Shown piece after piece: positions 1 to 7,960 of a DNA stretch of 16,401 nucleotides (positions within the stretch are counted from its first letter, which is position 1; every line of letters begins with the position of its first letter). The notes below the pieces were generated by a model. It had not been told where the DNA came from, did no database searches, and saw only the letters and a list, made by a program, of their open reading frames with translations. Location: positions 1-16,401 of the forward strand of contig JAGLDO010000150.1 of NCBI GenBank assembly GCA_023145555.1, written 5' to 3'. The translations under genes and the position numbers were made by a program. This DNA comes from Bacteroidales bacterium (lineage in GTDB: Bacteria; Bacteroidota; Bacteroidia; Bacteroidales; B39-G9).

Positions 1-535
1 TACCGACATCTTCTGTTGTCGGTTCGAGTAATACAGCAGCTGCACCATCACCAAAAATAGGGCATACAGATCTATCTGTATAATCAACAATTGACGACAT
101 TTTTTCAGCACCAACAATAACAACTTTTTTATATTGCCCTGACTGAATATATTTTGCTCCTGTCGATAACGCAAATAAAAAGCTTGAACATCCTGCGTTT
201 ATATCATACCCAAAAGCATTTTTAATTCCTACTTTATCGCTAATAACATTAGCTGTAGCAGGGAACTGCATATCAGGAGTAACCGTTGCACAAAGAAGCA
301 CATCTACTTCTTCGGGTAGTGTTCCCGTTTTCTCAAGCAATTGCTTAACCGCCTTTTCTCCTAAATAAGAAGATCCTTTTCCTTCGCCTTTTAAAATTCT
401 TCTTTCTTTGATACCGATTCTGGTCATTATCCATTCATCAGAAGTATCAACCATTTTGCTCAACTCTTGGTTGTTCAAAATGTATTCTGGAACATAAGCC
501 CCTACTCCAGTTATTTTTGCATGAATTTTTGCCAT
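1..535 (-). CDS. fabH: 3-oxoacyl-ACP synthase III (FabH), N-terminal part, cut by window edge
   Basis: FabH condenses an acyl-CoA primer with malonyl-ACP, the first step of type II fatty-acid elongation in the cytoplasm. Reading the minus strand from ATG 535-533 gives 178 open residues running off the window. Visible family signatures are TSDEWIMTRIGIKERR (about residues 31-46), the active-site segment DINAGCSSF with nucleophile Cys116, and FGDGAAAVLL (161-170). The catalytic His and Asn of the thiolase fold lie in the missing half; full-length FabH is about 330 residues. It follows rpmF on the same strand after 152 nt, with no plsX between them, unlike the rpmF-plsX-fabH order of many other bacteria. 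The spacer contains a hairpin, so fabH may have its own promoter or be attenuated. No good TAnnTTTG box is visible upstream; the nearest is TAATTTTTG with one extra base (610-602). Identification as a KASIII enzyme is secure; whether it is the housekeeping FabH rests on the DUF177-rpmF context. Confidence 0.93.
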   Translation of the reverse strand, partial: MAKIHAKITGVGAYVPEYILNNQELSKMVDTSDEWIMTRIGIKERRILKGEGKGSSYLGEKAVKQLLEKTGTLPEEVDVLLCATVTPDMQFPATANVISDKVGIKNAFGYDINAGCSSFLFALSTGAKYIQSGQYKKVVIVGAEKMSSIVDYTDRSVCPIFGDGAAAVLLEPTTEDVG

Positions 536-610
536 TGTTTTAAATTTTTTTATGAAAATATTGTCGTAATTTATAAAAAAAAATATGCCAATATTTTTCT
601 ACAAAAATTA

Positions 611-645
611 AATAGATGCATAAAACAGTGTTTTTTACATCTATT
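611..645 (-). terminator. Hairpin between rpmF and fabH, candidate terminator or attenuator
   Basis: An 8-bp perfect outer stem (611-618 with 638-645) encloses an inner 5-bp stem (622-626 with 630-634), with single mismatches between them and a 3-nt loop. On the minus strand the stem is followed by a T-rich run (TTTAATTTTTG). A smaller 7-bp stem (666-672 with 680-686) sits directly after the rpmF stop codon. Either could end the DUF177-rpmF transcript or modulate read-through into fabH. The stems are A/T-rich, so the function is inferred only from position and symmetry. Confidence 0.4.
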
Positions 646-687
646 AAAATAATTTGGCGATTAAAACTTTTTAAGCAATAAAAAGTC

Positions 688-873
688 TTACACTTTTGCA
701 AATTTTTCTACTGCGAGTTTCCCTCGGTAGTATCCACATTCTGGACATACTCTGTGGTATTCGACAGTAGCTCCGCAATTAGAACAAGTTGCTAATGTTG
801 GTAGTTCTGCTTTGTAATGTGTTCTTCTCTTGTGTTTTCTTTGTTTAGAAATCCTACTTTTCGGATGTGCCAT
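688..873 (-). CDS. rpmF: 50S ribosomal protein L32
   Basis: This is a 61-residue structural protein of the large ribosomal subunit. The start MAHPKSRISKQRKHKRRTH is the conserved basic N-terminus of L32. A zinc ribbon follows, with Cys30-x2-Cys33 and Cys43-x2-Cys46, so this is the zinc-binding (C+) form rather than the cysteine-free paralogue. The length is normal for the family. It starts 9 nt after the DUF177 stop codon, the widespread DUF177/YceD-rpmF pairing, and is probably co-transcribed from the promoter ahead of DUF177. No second rpmF copy is visible in the window. Confidence 0.97.
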   Translation of the reverse strand: MAHPKSRISKQRKHKRRTHYKAELPTLATCSNCGATVEYHRVCPECGYYRGKLAVEKFAKV

Positions 874-882
874 TTTTTTAAG

Positions 883-1404
883 TTATTTAATTAAATTTTT
901 TAATTTTTCCCATCTGGGATCTAATTCTTTTTCTTTTTTAAAATTAACAGAATTAAGCTTTTCAAGCATTTTTTTATTACATGTGCTTTCTCCATTCTCA
1001 TCATCGGGATGAGTTTTTTTTATTGGCAAAGATAATGTAATAAATTCATAGATATATTGTGCTACATTTATTTCGTTTTCATCAACTTTAAGTGTAACTA
1101 AATCACCTCCTTGTTCGTTGTTTTTTTCACCAAAAACAAAATACAATTTTTCATTACATTTTATTGGCAAATCAAAATAATCAAGGCATCTGTCACACAT
1201 AACATTAACGGTTCCTCTTATATCAAAATCCAGAATAATGTTTTGAGAATTTTTTGTTAAGGTTATATTAACAAAAACATCTCCTCTTTTTATCTCTGAA
1301 TTTTCAAATTGCTCAAAGAACTTATTATCAATATTAAATTCAAAACAATAATCTTCTTGTTTTAAATCATTTACTGGTATAAAGTATTGTTTTAAATATT
1401 TCAA
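883..1404 (-). CDS. DUF177 (YceD-family) protein
   Basis: This 173-residue cytoplasmic protein belongs to the DUF177/YceD family, almost always encoded directly upstream of rpmF. Work on homologues links the family to 23S rRNA accumulation or ribosome assembly, but the biochemical role here is not shown by the sequence. Visible family features are the CxxC pair Cys70-x2-Cys73 (VMCDRCLDYFDLPI), the segment LSLPIKKTHPDDENGES (about 125-140) followed by Cys142, and the C-terminal DPRWEKLKNL typical of Bacteroidota members. A TTG-N19-TAATTTTG promoter lies just upstream, giving a short leader. The preceding histidine kinase gene on the same strand ends 106 nt away, so this starts a separate transcription unit. 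Confidence 0.9.
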   Translation of the reverse strand: MKYLKQYFIPVNDLKQEDYCFEFNIDNKFFEQFENSEIKRGDVFVNITLTKNSQNIILDFDIRGTVNVMCDRCLDYFDLPIKCNEKLYFVFGEKNNEQGGDLVTLKVDENEINVAQYIYEFITLSLPIKKTHPDDENGESTCNKKMLEKLNSVNFKKEKELDPRWEKLKNLIK

Positions 1405-1427
1405 TTTTAATTAGATAAAAATCCGTG

Positions 1428-1457
1428 CAAAATTATAAATTAATATTAATAAACCAA
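1428..1457 (-). promoter_or_regulatory. Bacteroidota-type sigma-ABfr promoter for DUF177-rpmF
   Basis: On the minus strand TAATTTTG (1435-1428) exactly matches the -7 consensus TAnnTTTG, and TTG (1457-1455) lies 19 nt upstream as the -33 element. Transcription would begin near 1421, giving a leader of about 16 nt before the DUF177 ATG at 1404. Both elements and the spacing agree, which makes this the best-supported promoter in the window. Confidence 0.65.
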
Positions 1458-1510
1458 AAAATTAAAATACGATTATTTTTCTTTTACTCACGCTTTTGAT
1501 TGAATTCTTT

Positions 1511-2665
1511 TTATTTCTTTTGTAGAACAATCCTAAACGTTGTTCCTTGGTTGATTTCTGAATTCTTCACAAAAATTTTGCCTGCATGATATTGCTCTAT
1601 TATTCGTTTGGACAACGATAAGCCCAGCCCCCAACCTCTGCTTTTTGTAGTAACACCCGGATTAAAAATTAATTTTTGCTTTGATTTTTGAATTCCTTTT
1701 CCGGAATCTTTAATATCAATATTCACTAAATTTTTTGTTTCTTCAATATAAAGATTAATATTTCCTTTGCCATTTATGGCATCTGTTGCATTTTTTAACA
1801 AGTTTTCAATTACCCATGAGAACAAAGAATTATTAAGTGGCACGAAAATTTTTTCGTCCGAAGAAAAATTCAGATTAAAAACCACATCTTTTGACACTCT
1901 TGTTTTCATATAATTTACCGAATTTCTCAGCATTTCAACAATATTTGTTTTAACAAGAACAGGTGTTGAACCAATTTTAGAAAACCGATTGGCAATTTTT
2001 TGCAAGCGATTTACATCTTTATCAATTTCCTTTAAATATTCAACATTCCCTTCGTTTTGCTTTAATATTTCCACCCATGCCATTAATGATGAAATTGGTG
2101 TTCCTAGTTGGTGTGCTGTTTCTTTTGACATGCCAACCCAGACTTTGTTTTGTTCTGCTTTTCGTGATGAGCTAAAAGCAAAATATGAAATTAGTATAAA
2201 TAAAACTATTACTCCCAGTTGAACATATGGATATATTGACAGCTGTTTTAATAATATTGATTTTTTATAATAAATATAATTTTTGTAATCTTTTGAAATA
2301 ATAATCTCTATTGGTTCTTGCTCTTTTTTCATTAACTCAAGTTGTTTCTTAAAAAAAGATTCTTTGTGAAACTTTGATGGTTTTATATTTCTGTATGCAA
2401 TAATACTATCGTTTTCATCAGTTAGTATAACAGGAACGGTTTCGTTCTTTTCAATAACTTTAAGAGCAAAAGTTACATCTTGGTTGGGATTTTCATTTTT
2501 AACGAGCTGTTTTGTTCCTTCTGCCCACAGCTCAACTTTTTTTCTTTCTTCAACAGACAATTTTTTTACTAACACATCAGTATATCCTAACGAAGATATA
2601 CCAATTATTATAGCAATAATAAAAAGCAAAAATTTCCATGTTTTTTTATTGGCATAAACATTCAT
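1511..2665 (-). CDS. Membrane sensor histidine kinase, orphan
   Basis: This 384-residue two-component sensor kinase sits in the inner membrane. TM1 spans about 11-28 and TM2 about 147-165, leaving a periplasmic sensor of about 115 residues with no recognised fold. The kinase core follows TM2 directly without a clear HAMP domain. The H-box KETAHQLGTPISSL carries the phospho-acceptor His185; the N-box ENLLKNATDA contains Asn292; G1 is DSGKG (320-324); G2 is RGWGLGLSL (343-351). All catalytic motifs are intact. It starts 10 nt after the AsmA-like stop codon, so translation is probably coupled to that gene. No response regulator is encoded in the window, so its partner must be elsewhere. The link to AsmA suggests, without proving, that it senses the state of the envelope. 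Confidence 0.92.
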   Translation of the reverse strand: MNVYANKKTWKFLLFIIAIIIGISSLGYTDVLVKKLSVEERKKVELWAEGTKQLVKNENPNQDVTFALKVIEKNETVPVILTDENDSIIAYRNIKPSKFHKESFFKKQLELMKKEQEPIEIIISKDYKNYIYYKKSILLKQLSIYPYVQLGVIVLFILISYFAFSSSRKAEQNKVWVGMSKETAHQLGTPISSLMAWVEILKQNEGNVEYLKEIDKDVNRLQKIANRFSKIGSTPVLVKTNIVEMLRNSVNYMKTRVSKDVVFNLNFSSDEKIFVPLNNSLFSWVIENLLKNATDAINGKGNINLYIEETKNLVNIDIKDSGKGIQKSKQKLIFNPGVTTKSRGWGLGLSLSKRIIEQYHAGKIFVKNSEINQGTTFRIVLQKK

Positions 2666-2675
2666 AACAATTATA

Positions 2676-5243
2676 TTATTTCGTTAATGTGTCTTCTTCG
2701 TTCCATTCTATGATAAACGGCTGCTTCGAGGTCTTTTTCTTTTCTTTTTTATTTGTTTTATTAAATATAACAGAAGTATCCTTTTTGAATAAACCAAATT
2801 CCTCATTTAATATTGTTTTTAATACTTTTTTTTCTTGTGTAAATCTCTTTTTGATTTGTTTTTTTACTCTTTTAGTATCATACTTAACAACAAAATCGTC
2901 GGTTGTTCCTGTAATTAAAAAATACAGGCTTGTTCTGTTTTGTTCATCATCTTCAATAATGCCAAACTCACTATTTTCCTTTTTCGCCAAAGATGATTTT
3001 TTTGCTAATACTTCTGATAACAACAATCTGATTTTGTATGAAATATCTCCTTTAAAGCTCTGTTCTCCTGAAAAAAACAAATTGAAAGCAGATGAATTAA
3101 CCTCCATCTCAGGAATAAACACTTTTTCATTTTTAATCATTATATCGTTTGTAAGAGTTGAAAATTTTATGTGTTTTAACTCTTCAATTTTTGCAAAAGA
3201 AGAAAGCTCTTTTGCCGGCTCAAAACTAACCAACTCTCCATTTTTTATTGTTAATGAGCTTGTTACATATAATGTTTTTGATATAAAATCAAAATTGTTT
3301 TCCCACTCTGACAATAAATTAATATTAGCAGTACACAATCCTTTTAAATGATTGTATTTTAGAAAATCTTGTCCAAAATTAGAAAAAGAAAAAAACAATT
3401 TCCGAATGTCAATATTATCTATATCTGCCATTGTTGTTAACACAAAATTCCCATTTGATTTTTGTGCAAATACACCATTGGCAGAACAGTTTCCTTTCAT
3501 AGAATCAAACAACAGAGAGTTGAAAAACAACGATTTATTTTGATAATTTAAAACTCCCGATAAATTCTTTGAAATAAACTTATCCCATAAAAATTCTTTT
3601 GCCTTAATATTAATTTTAAACTCTAAATCTTTTGGGAATTTTATTTTGTCTTGTTCATTCTTAGTTTCTATTTCTAACAAACTATCAATTACTATTCTTG
3701 GAGAATAAACAGAACCTTTTATAAATAAGGTGTGATTTTCTTCAAATAAATAAGAAATGAGATTGTTTATTTGCCCTTTAAATTCAAAACTATTATTTCT
3801 TGTTTTAAACGCCATTTGTTCCACATTAACATCATTTCCATTAAAATTCATGTTGCTGTTTACATCTGAAAAGAAATAATCGCTTTCTGTTAATTGAACT
3901 TTGGTGTTTTTTAGTGAGATAGTCCCTCCTGTCAATGAATTTTTAAAATTCTCAAAAGAATATTTCTCAATATTTTTAATTCTGTCATAAAAATCAATTT
4001 TTGCTTTCAAACTTCCACTTATGCTTTTTATTGTTTTAAATTTTAAAAAACTTTGTAATTCTTCAAGATTGCAATCAGTATTAATTTTTATGTGCAAATC
4101 GGGAAAATTGAAATTCTTAAAGCTAAGAGCTCCGCTAAAAGAACTTTCATTTAAAGCTGCGCTATATTCAAAAATCTTTAAATAAGAACTTTGTGGTTTG
4201 TTCAAATTTCCTGTTGAAAATAATCCTTTTGCATTAATTTTATTAATTTTAATCTTTGTTTTTTTATTTAAGATTGTAGCATTTTCAACACCAAAATGTG
4301 TTTCAATATGAGGAGGTTGGAATTTGCTTATTTGCCCTTTAATTTTTGTGTCAAAAAAAACTTTTCCTGTGCCGGCATATTCTTTTTTAATAAAACTATA
4401 TTTTTGAGGCAAGATAGAAATCAAAGACTCGATGCTTAACTCTTTTCCTTTAATATTAATATTTATATCGTTTTTCTCACCAATATTAATGTCTCCGCTA
4501 ATGCCAAACAGCAAATCGGAGACTGAAAGACGTCCTGTTAAAACTCTAAAAACATTGTTCTCTACCTCAATATCCAGCGAGAGTGAAGCTTCGTTTGTGT
4601 TAATATAGTTAACATTTCCAAAAATAATTTTCTCCAATTTAAAATTCCCTTTTGTGAAAAGGCGATAATTGTCTGATGAAAAATTTCCCTGCAAGGATAA
4701 TTTATTTGTTTGTGCTTGAAACTGTGTTTGCGTAAGTAAATTTTTATATATAAATTTTATATTCGACAACCTTATTTGTTTTAGTTTAAGATTAAAGCTC
4801 TCGTTGTTTGTTTTATTGCTCTTAAAAAAATGATAATTATCATTCCCTTTGTTATCAACTGCAAGAAATATTTCACCATTCTTAATATGAATCTTATGAA
4901 TATTAAACTTTTTATTAATAATATCTACAATATTGAATTCGAACAAAAAATTTTCTGCAACAAACAAAGTATCTGCAGTTCTATTTTTAAAATCTTTTTT
5001 ATTTAGCCTTTGTGTAGAAAAGGCTACCACCTCTGAAAACTCAACCGAAGCGTTTGGGAAATTTTTTAATACTGAAAAATGGATTTTTTTTATATCTATT
5101 TTTGTTGTTAAATGTTTATCGATTTGCTTTACAAAAAGCTGATTAACTTCATCTTCAAAAAAATAAGCAAAAATAAAACCTGCTGTAATTATAAAAACAA
5201 TAATTACAAGAATACTGATAAAAATATTTTTTATAATTTTCAT
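2676..5243 (-). CDS. AsmA-like envelope protein
   Basis: This 855-residue protein has an N-terminal membrane anchor (about residues 5-28, IFISILVIIVFIITAGFIFAYF) followed by a very long beta-rich periplasmic region. It matches the AsmA/TamB-like (repeating beta-groove) superfamily. Known members bridge the inner and outer membranes and are implicated in phospholipid or outer-membrane traffic; the substrate here is unknown. The N-terminal block ending in NFPNASVEFSEV is typical of AsmA proteins, as is the C-terminal block (FSGEQSFKGDISYKIRLLL, then FLITGTTDDFVVKYD), which resembles the AsmA C-terminal domain. The charged tail ending near EWNEEDTLTK is common in Bacteroidota homologues. It is probably the first gene of a two-gene operon with the kinase. 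A weak promoter candidate lies upstream on the minus strand (TTAATTTG at 5283-5276, one mismatch; TTG at 5309-5307, 23-nt spacer). Confidence 0.85.
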   Translation of the reverse strand: MKIIKNIFISILVIIVFIITAGFIFAYFFEDEVNQLFVKQIDKHLTTKIDIKKIHFSVLKNFPNASVEFSEVVAFSTQRLNKKDFKNRTADTLFVAENFLFEFNIVDIINKKFNIHKIHIKNGEIFLAVDNKGNDNYHFFKSNKTNNESFNLKLKQIRLSNIKFIYKNLLTQTQFQAQTNKLSLQGNFSSDNYRLFTKGNFKLEKIIFGNVNYINTNEASLSLDIEVENNVFRVLTGRLSVSDLLFGISGDINIGEKNDININIKGKELSIESLISILPQKYSFIKKEYAGTGKVFFDTKIKGQISKFQPPHIETHFGVENATILNKKTKIKINKINAKGLFSTGNLNKPQSSYLKIFEYSAALNESSFSGALSFKNFNFPDLHIKINTDCNLEELQSFLKFKTIKSISGSLKAKIDFYDRIKNIEKYSFENFKNSLTGGTISLKNTKVQLTESDYFFSDVNSNMNFNGNDVNVEQMAFKTRNNSFEFKGQINNLISYLFEENHTLFIKGSVYSPRIVIDSLLEIETKNEQDKIKFPKDLEFKINIKAKEFLWDKFISKNLSGVLNYQNKSLFFNSLLFDSMKGNCSANGVFAQKSNGNFVLTTMADIDNIDIRKLFFSFSNFGQDFLKYNHLKGLCTANINLLSEWENNFDFISKTLYVTSSLTIKNGELVSFEPAKELSSFAKIEELKHIKFSTLTNDIMIKNEKVFIPEMEVNSSAFNLFFSGEQSFKGDISYKIRLLLSEVLAKKSSLAKKENSEFGIIEDDEQNRTSLYFLITGTTDDFVVKYDTKRVKKQIKKRFTQEKKVLKTILNEEFGLFKKDTSVIFNKTNKKEKKKTSKQPFIIEWNEEDTLTK

Positions 5244-5370
5244 TTAAATTAATGCGTTCTGATATATTCTAATGCCAAATTAATTCTTTTTTTGTGTTAA
5301 AAAAAACAAAGAGTATTAAAACAGATTAAATCCGTAGTTTTTATTTGTCTTCATCAATAAAAAACTGTGT

Positions 5371-5410
5371 GCGAACTTGTTTGTTTGACAAACAAAACCT
5401 TTTAATTCGC
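5371..5410. repeat. Nested inverted repeat in intergenic spacer
   Basis: The outer arms GCGAA (5371-5375) and TTCGC (5406-5410) enclose an inner near-palindrome with arms TTTGTTT/AAACAAA (5380-5386, 5390-5396) around GAC. It lies directly beside the stronger 14-bp hairpin, so the OMP-to-AsmA spacer holds two consecutive stem-loops. It may be part of a composite terminator or an RNA-processing or stability element; only the symmetry is observed. Confidence 0.4.
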
Positions 5411-5411
5411 A

Positions 5412-5442
5412 AACAAACCGTTCTTAAAAAGAACGGTTTGTT
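5412..5442 (-). terminator. Perfect 14-bp hairpin after the OMP gene, likely terminator
   Basis: Arms 5412-5425 and 5429-5442 are perfectly complementary around a 3-nt loop, with a G/C-containing core (ACCGTTCTT). It begins 27 nt beyond the stop codon of the outer-membrane protein gene on the minus strand, the expected place for its 3' end. No long T-tract follows on either strand, so it could instead act as an RNA-stabilising stem. The 226-nt spacer 5244-5469 contains no convincing gene. Confidence 0.55.
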
Positions 5443-5469
5443 ATGGACTATAATTGTTTGCTTAATTTA

Positions 5470-6576
5470 TTAAAATGTAAGAAAAGATATTCCAATCGTA
5501 AAAGGATATAACTCAGGACCTTTATCCTTTTCAAACATTGGTTGAAGACTATAATTAGCAAAGAAATTCATTCCTCGGTAACCAATTCTTGCTGTTAATC
5601 CATATCTAAGGGGTGATAAATTATAATCGTCGCGTCTTTTTTCTTTGTTACCACTATCGTCTTTTAATTTTACGTGAGATCCTAATTTAACACTTCCTGT
5701 TGCCCCAACCGATAAATAAATCGGTTTGTTTTTTTCTCCAACCGGAATTTGAAACTCTAATATTAACGGCACAGTTAAAAAACTTGTTGTCAATTTATTT
5801 TTTTCATAGTTCTGTTGAGTTTCGGTGTAATAAGATAAAACAGTTGAGTCGCCTGACAAAACCATTTGTTTATTTTCAAAACTATAATTATTAAACTCAA
5901 ATCCTATACCGGTTACAATACCAACATTGTTTTTAATCAAACTTATGCTTTGTTGAAACAAATTAAGATTTACTCCCCATGATTTTCCTGTGTTTAAGTT
6001 AAGATATTCCTCACTTAAAGGCAAACTAGTTGAAAAATCGCTGGTAAAATAATTGTTTATACCAATATCAATCCCACCAAAATGCCCTTTAAATTTTCCA
6101 TCCCCCTTTTCAGAACCCTCATTTTCAAAAGATATTTCATTATTCTCGCCATCATCGATTATAATAAATTTCTTTTTGCCAATTCTAAGTCGGGTTGTGT
6201 CAGAATCATAATAGTCATAAATGTAATCAGTATCTGTCTCAACATGCAATGTAACTGATTTTTTATTATCTTCTTTTGACACATTTACTCTTGTTGTTCC
6301 ATCTTCATTTTGAATAATAATAACATCTTTCCCTTTAATCTTAACGTGGGTATTATTATCGGAACTATCAACAATTGTAGTATCTACTGTTCTTGTTAAT
6401 CTTCTCTCTTTTTGTTGTTGTTTTATTCCCTCGTCAAAAACAGAAGTATCTGTTGATGTCTTTGAAATTGTAGAATCTTCTTTTTTTGTAGTAAGAGTGT
6501 CGACTGTTTGAGCCATAGAACTCATTACAAAAATCATTACTAAAAACAAACTTGTAAATTTTTTCATTTTTTTCAT
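5470..6576 (-). CDS. Outer-membrane beta-barrel protein (PorT-like/OMP_b-brl)
   Basis: The protein is 368 residues. A signal peptide (about 1-22, ending SMA before Gln23) directs export; the start could also be Met4 of MKKMKKF, which would not change this. Residues 23-165 form a Ser/Thr/Asp-rich, probably periplasmic or extended region. From about 166 the pattern is that of small Bacteroidota barrels: GHFGGIDIGINNYF, alternating strands, the motif SFLTVPLILEF (265-275) and a final strand ending FTIGISFLTF with terminal Phe, as expected for BAM-dependent insertion. The substrate is unknown. It lies downstream of the sigma/anti-sigma pair on the same strand after a 145-nt gap without a consensus -7 box, so it may be co-transcribed with them or be a target of that sigma factor. 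A strong hairpin follows the stop codon. Confidence 0.8.
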   Translation of the reverse strand: MKKMKKFTSLFLVMIFVMSSMAQTVDTLTTKKEDSTISKTSTDTSVFDEGIKQQQKERRLTRTVDTTIVDSSDNNTHVKIKGKDVIIIQNEDGTTRVNVSKEDNKKSVTLHVETDTDYIYDYYDSDTTRLRIGKKKFIIIDDGENNEISFENEGSEKGDGKFKGHFGGIDIGINNYFTSDFSTSLPLSEEYLNLNTGKSWGVNLNLFQQSISLIKNNVGIVTGIGFEFNNYSFENKQMVLSGDSTVLSYYTETQQNYEKNKLTTSFLTVPLILEFQIPVGEKNKPIYLSVGATGSVKLGSHVKLKDDSGNKEKRRDDYNLSPLRYGLTARIGYRGMNFFANYSLQPMFEKDKGPELYPFTIGISFLTF

Positions 6577-6721
6577 TTTTCAATATCTATTAATTTTTAT
6601 TTTTCCGTAAAAACCCATTAACCTTCGGATTTAATTGAGAATAAAATTTATATAACTCAATAATATACATTTAATTCAAATTCGATAATAAGACGGATGT
6701 TGTGGTTAATTTGTTACAGGC

Positions 6722-7948
6722 TTATTTATTTTTTTTTATTTTTGTGGAAAAATCAAAATTCCTGGAATTAACAGCCAGCGTTTCTCCTGTACCGTTTTTT
6801 GAGATTTGTTTTTCTAATTCAATCTTGCTTCCGGTCAAATTATTGATAGTTCGAATACCGGCTTTTGCAATATCCCACAGATTAATACCGCTTGAAACAG
6901 TTTCAGGTTTAATTACTTTTTCTGTAATTTTTTGTACAACTGTATGTGAAATTGTATTGTATTTCTGAGGATGAGTTTTTATTATTTTATAAGATTTCGG
7001 TGTTGCAACAATACTATTGTCATAATTATTGGCAAATCTAACTTCTCGACGTGCTTTTATCGGCTTTATTTTTTCTCTTCTCTTCTTAACAGCTTGCTGT
7101 TTAACCATTTTATTATATTGCTTTGAGCCATAATCTTTAGAAGCAAAATTTTTCTTTCGATTTTCTTGTGAATTAATAAACCCCGCTGAATTAGAAAAAG
7201 AAACTCGAACTTCTGACGAATCGATTTTTGACATTGCAACAGTTTCTGTTTCCAGAAGATTTTGATAATAAGAAAATCCGAAAAAGAGCAATACAATTGC
7301 TGCTGCGGCAGATACATATGAAAATATTGCTTTTATTTTATTCGTTTTGGTTACAAAATGCTTTTTCAACAACATCTTGTCCTCAAAAACAATTGATTTG
7401 TCGTTATTTATTATTGTTTTTTCAAACTGCTGATATTCTTTCTTCTTTTGAGGATTTTGTGTTAAAAAAATTTTAAATCTTTCTTTTTCTGATATAGACA
7501 AATCTTTTTCGAGACATGCAACAGAGGCTTTGTCAAAATTCGAACCAAAATCTATCTTTTTTAATTCCTGCTTTTGGTCAAATCTGACAGACAGATCTGG
7601 AAGAAGAACTGATTTCTTAAAAAGATTATATTCTTTTTGATTATCCTGGTTTTCTTTTAGATAATTTTTAAAAAAAATCTCTTTTTCGTGTGAAAAATTT
7701 CCTTCAATTTTATCTATGCAATATTCATTAAAATCTTCTTTGCTGATTAAATCTTTTTTTAAAATTTGTTTATCCCTGAATGCTACTTTATCAACACACA
7801 GGCTAACATTTTCAAAATTATCAAATTCATATTTAAGGTCGCTGTTATGAGACAAAAACACAAACAATTGCTCTTCTTGCTCAGAATTAAGTATTCCGTC
7901 AAAATAGTCAATAAAATAAACTTCGTAATTGTTTCTGTTAATATTCAT
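6722..7948 (-). CDS. Single-pass membrane anti-sigma-like protein with three N-terminal repeats
   Basis: The protein is 408 residues with one membrane segment at about 209-226 (SYVSAAAAIVLLFFGFSY). The cytoplasmic side (1-205) holds three consecutive repeats of about 65 residues (8-72, 73-137, 138-202). Each begins with an aromatic residue, contains an acidic helix-turn-helix-like pattern (for example YFDGILNSEQEEQLFVFL) and ends in F-x-D/Q-K-Q/M-x-LKK. The unit resembles the N-terminal sigma-binding helices of anti-sigma factors but lacks the His/Cys set of zinc-binding anti-sigma domains. The periplasmic side (230-408) is basic, with a K/R-rich stretch at 280-303, and has no recognised domain. 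It starts 12 nt after the ECF sigma stop codon, the classic place for a cognate anti-sigma factor. The anti-sigma role is inferred from position, topology and the repeat pattern. Confidence 0.75.
   Translation of the reverse strand: MNINRNNYEVYFIDYFDGILNSEQEEQLFVFLSHNSDLKYEFDNFENVSLCVDKVAFRDKQILKKDLISKEDFNEYCIDKIEGNFSHEKEIFFKNYLKENQDNQKEYNLFKKSVLLPDLSVRFDQKQELKKIDFGSNFDKASVACLEKDLSISEKERFKIFLTQNPQKKKEYQQFEKTIINNDKSIVFEDKMLLKKHFVTKTNKIKAIFSYVSAAAAIVLLFFGFSYYQNLLETETVAMSKIDSSEVRVSFSNSAGFINSQENRKKNFASKDYGSKQYNKMVKQQAVKKRREKIKPIKARREVRFANNYDNSIVATPKSYKIIKTHPQKYNTISHTVVQKITEKVIKPETVSSGINLWDIAKAGIRTINNLTGSKIELEKQISKNGTGETLAVNSRNFDFSTKIKKNK
7361..7927 (-). repeat. Three tandem 65-residue coding repeats in the anti-sigma-like gene
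   Basis: Repeat units start at residues 8, 73 and 138 of the anti-sigma-like protein, a constant spacing of 65. Shared landmarks are the closing motifs FRDKQILKK (57-65), FDQKQELKK (123-131) and FEDKMLLKK (188-196), and a mid-unit phrase built around an Asn: HNSDLKYEF, ENQDNQKEY and QNPQKKKEY. The units have diverged well apart from these landmarks, so the duplication appears old. Confidence 0.7.
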
Positions 7949-7960
7949 AATAATAAAATG

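Noticed and set aside
467..652. 61-residue plus-strand frame over the fabH start and spacer
   Set aside because: It overlaps the fabH N-terminus in antisense, and its composition is that of translated A/T-rich spacer.
2689..3351. 220-residue open frame on the plus strand opposite the AsmA-like gene
   Set aside because: It lies wholly antisense to a well-supported long gene, has a Phe/Ser/Leu-rich composition typical of complement translation, and shows no domain.
7066..7317. 83-residue minus-strand frame inside the anti-sigma-like gene
   Set aside because: It is an alternative frame of a longer gene with a clear membrane segment and repeats; no sign of a frameshift.
6722..7948. FecR-type anti-sigma / TonB receptor signalling system
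   Set aside because: No FecR domain is visible in the anti-sigma-like protein and no TonB-dependent receptor (plug or SusC) lies downstream; the barrel is a small PorT-like type.
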